Source of the DNA: an uncultured Collinsella sp.
GTDB taxonomy: Bacteria > Actinomycetota > Coriobacteriia > Coriobacteriales > Coriobacteriaceae
NCBI GenBank assembly: GCA_958413765.1
Contig: CATYVH010000030.1
Coordinates: forward strand, 1-22,643
Direction: 5' to 3'
DNA: 22,643 nt
Under the pieces are notes generated by a model. The model searched no databases and was not told the DNA's origin. It saw only the letters and a program-made list of their open reading frames with translations. Below are positions 22,141 through 22,643 of this stretch, piece by piece. Each line of letters begins with the position of its first letter. Position 1 is the stretch's first letter. The position numbers were made by a program, and so were the translations under genes.

Positions 22141-22643
22141 ATGGCAGAGCCACTTTCCGCCGGAATCACCCGCGACCGTGCGTTCGAATTGCTCAACGAG
22201 CACAATAAGGACCCGTTCCACATCACCCACGGCGAAACGGTCGAGGGCACCATGCGCTACTTTGCGCGCGAGTTCGACCCCGAGAACGAGGAGTTTTGGG
22301 GCATCGTCGGTCTGCTGCACGACCTAGATTGGGAGGAGCATGAGGACGACCCCATGAACCACACCATCTATGCGGCCGAGATCCTTGAAGGCGAGGGCGC
22401 CTCTCCCGATCTCATTCGCGCCATTCAGACGCACACGTCGGACTTCAACACCTCGCTGCCCAAGCCCGAGCTGCAGATGGAAAAGGTCCTGTTTGCCTGC
22501 GACGAGCTCACCGGCTTGATCGGTGCTGCCGTCATCATGCGTCCGAGTAAGAGCGTCATGGACTTTACGACCAAGTCGCTCAAGAAAAAGTTCAAGGACA
22601 AGCGCTTTGCCGCCGGCTGCTCGCGCGACGTGATTACGCAGGG
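22141..22643 (+). CDS. HD-domain protein, 3' end truncated by the window
   Basis: The first 167 codons of an HD-superfamily metal-dependent phosphohydrolase-like protein. HITHGETVEGTMRYFA (from residue 27), GLLHDLDWEEHED with the His60-Asp61 pair, MNHTIYAAEIL and the later IQTHTSDF provide the metal-binding histidine and aspartate pattern of HDIG-type domains. Substrate is unknown; stand-alone HD proteins of this kind are often annotated only as hydrolases. ATG at 22141 follows AAGGAGTCTTTT. A tandem CGTTCTAGT duplication (22080-22097) lies upstream. The frame is open to the window end with no stop. Confidence 0.82.
   Translation, partial: MAEPLSAGITRDRAFELLNEHNKDPFHITHGETVEGTMRYFAREFDPENEEFWGIVGLLHDLDWEEHEDDPMNHTIYAAEILEGEGASPDLIRAIQTHTSDFNTSLPKPELQMEKVLFACDELTGLIGAAVIMRPSKSVMDFTTKSLKKKFKDKRFAAGCSRDVITQ

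Overview
The window looks like a chromosomal segment of a high-GC Gram-positive gut actinobacterium of the class Coriobacteriia, most likely Collinsella or a close relative. This rests on GC-rich codon use, a SUF operon in the order sufC-sufB-sufD-sufS-sufU, a Rho factor with a long Ala/Arg-rich N-terminal extension, a CarD-family regulator, and strong GGAGG-type ribosome binding sites. The taxonomic call is an inference from gene content, not a database match.

Layout. 1-5434 holds a complete, tightly packed Fe-S cluster assembly operon, sufCBDSU, in which four of the five genes are linked by overlaps of 1 to 8 nt, closed by a hairpin terminator. 5435-6235 (minus) is a REP-associated tyrosine transposase (RAYT, Y1/HUH) with a C-terminal helix-turn-helix, running into the suf terminator. 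6639-8396 is a two-gene operon: a NifU/IscU-like scaffold and a protein of the poorly understood GGGtGRT family. 8653-10179 is an FAD flavoprotein of the fumarate reductase/aspartate oxidase class with an altered substrate-site motif. 10341-11201 is a dinD-like gene interrupted by a single in-frame TAG. 11286-11580 (minus) is a tRNA cluster, His-Lys-Lys, with its own promoter and terminator. 11744-12925 is a class I aminotransferase and 13063-13953 a fructokinase-like ROK kinase. On the minus strand, 14068-15925 holds a VanZ-like protein and an unrecognised two-helix membrane protein with a long disordered tail; 16240-18813 is rho and 19342-21195 argS. On the plus strand, 21538-22023 is a CarD-family protein and 22141 to the end is a truncated HD-domain protein.

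How the genes fit together. The first 8.4 kb is rich in Fe-S biogenesis: SufS mobilises sulfur, SufU relays it, SufBCD builds the cluster, and further on a second scaffold-like protein sits with a partner of unknown role. The middle is ordinary metabolism and translation (tRNAs, aminotransferase, sugar kinase), and the right part is transcription and translation housekeeping (rho, argS, CarD).

Most worth a second look: the scaffold/GGGtGRT pair with its palindrome at a poor -35 and structured leader; the amber-interrupted dinD; a 28-bp inverted repeat pair between rho and argS; and GGGACA-type hairpins at several intergenic places that could be substrates of the resident RAYT. No CRISPR array, insertion sequence with terminal repeats, rRNA or replication origin was seen.
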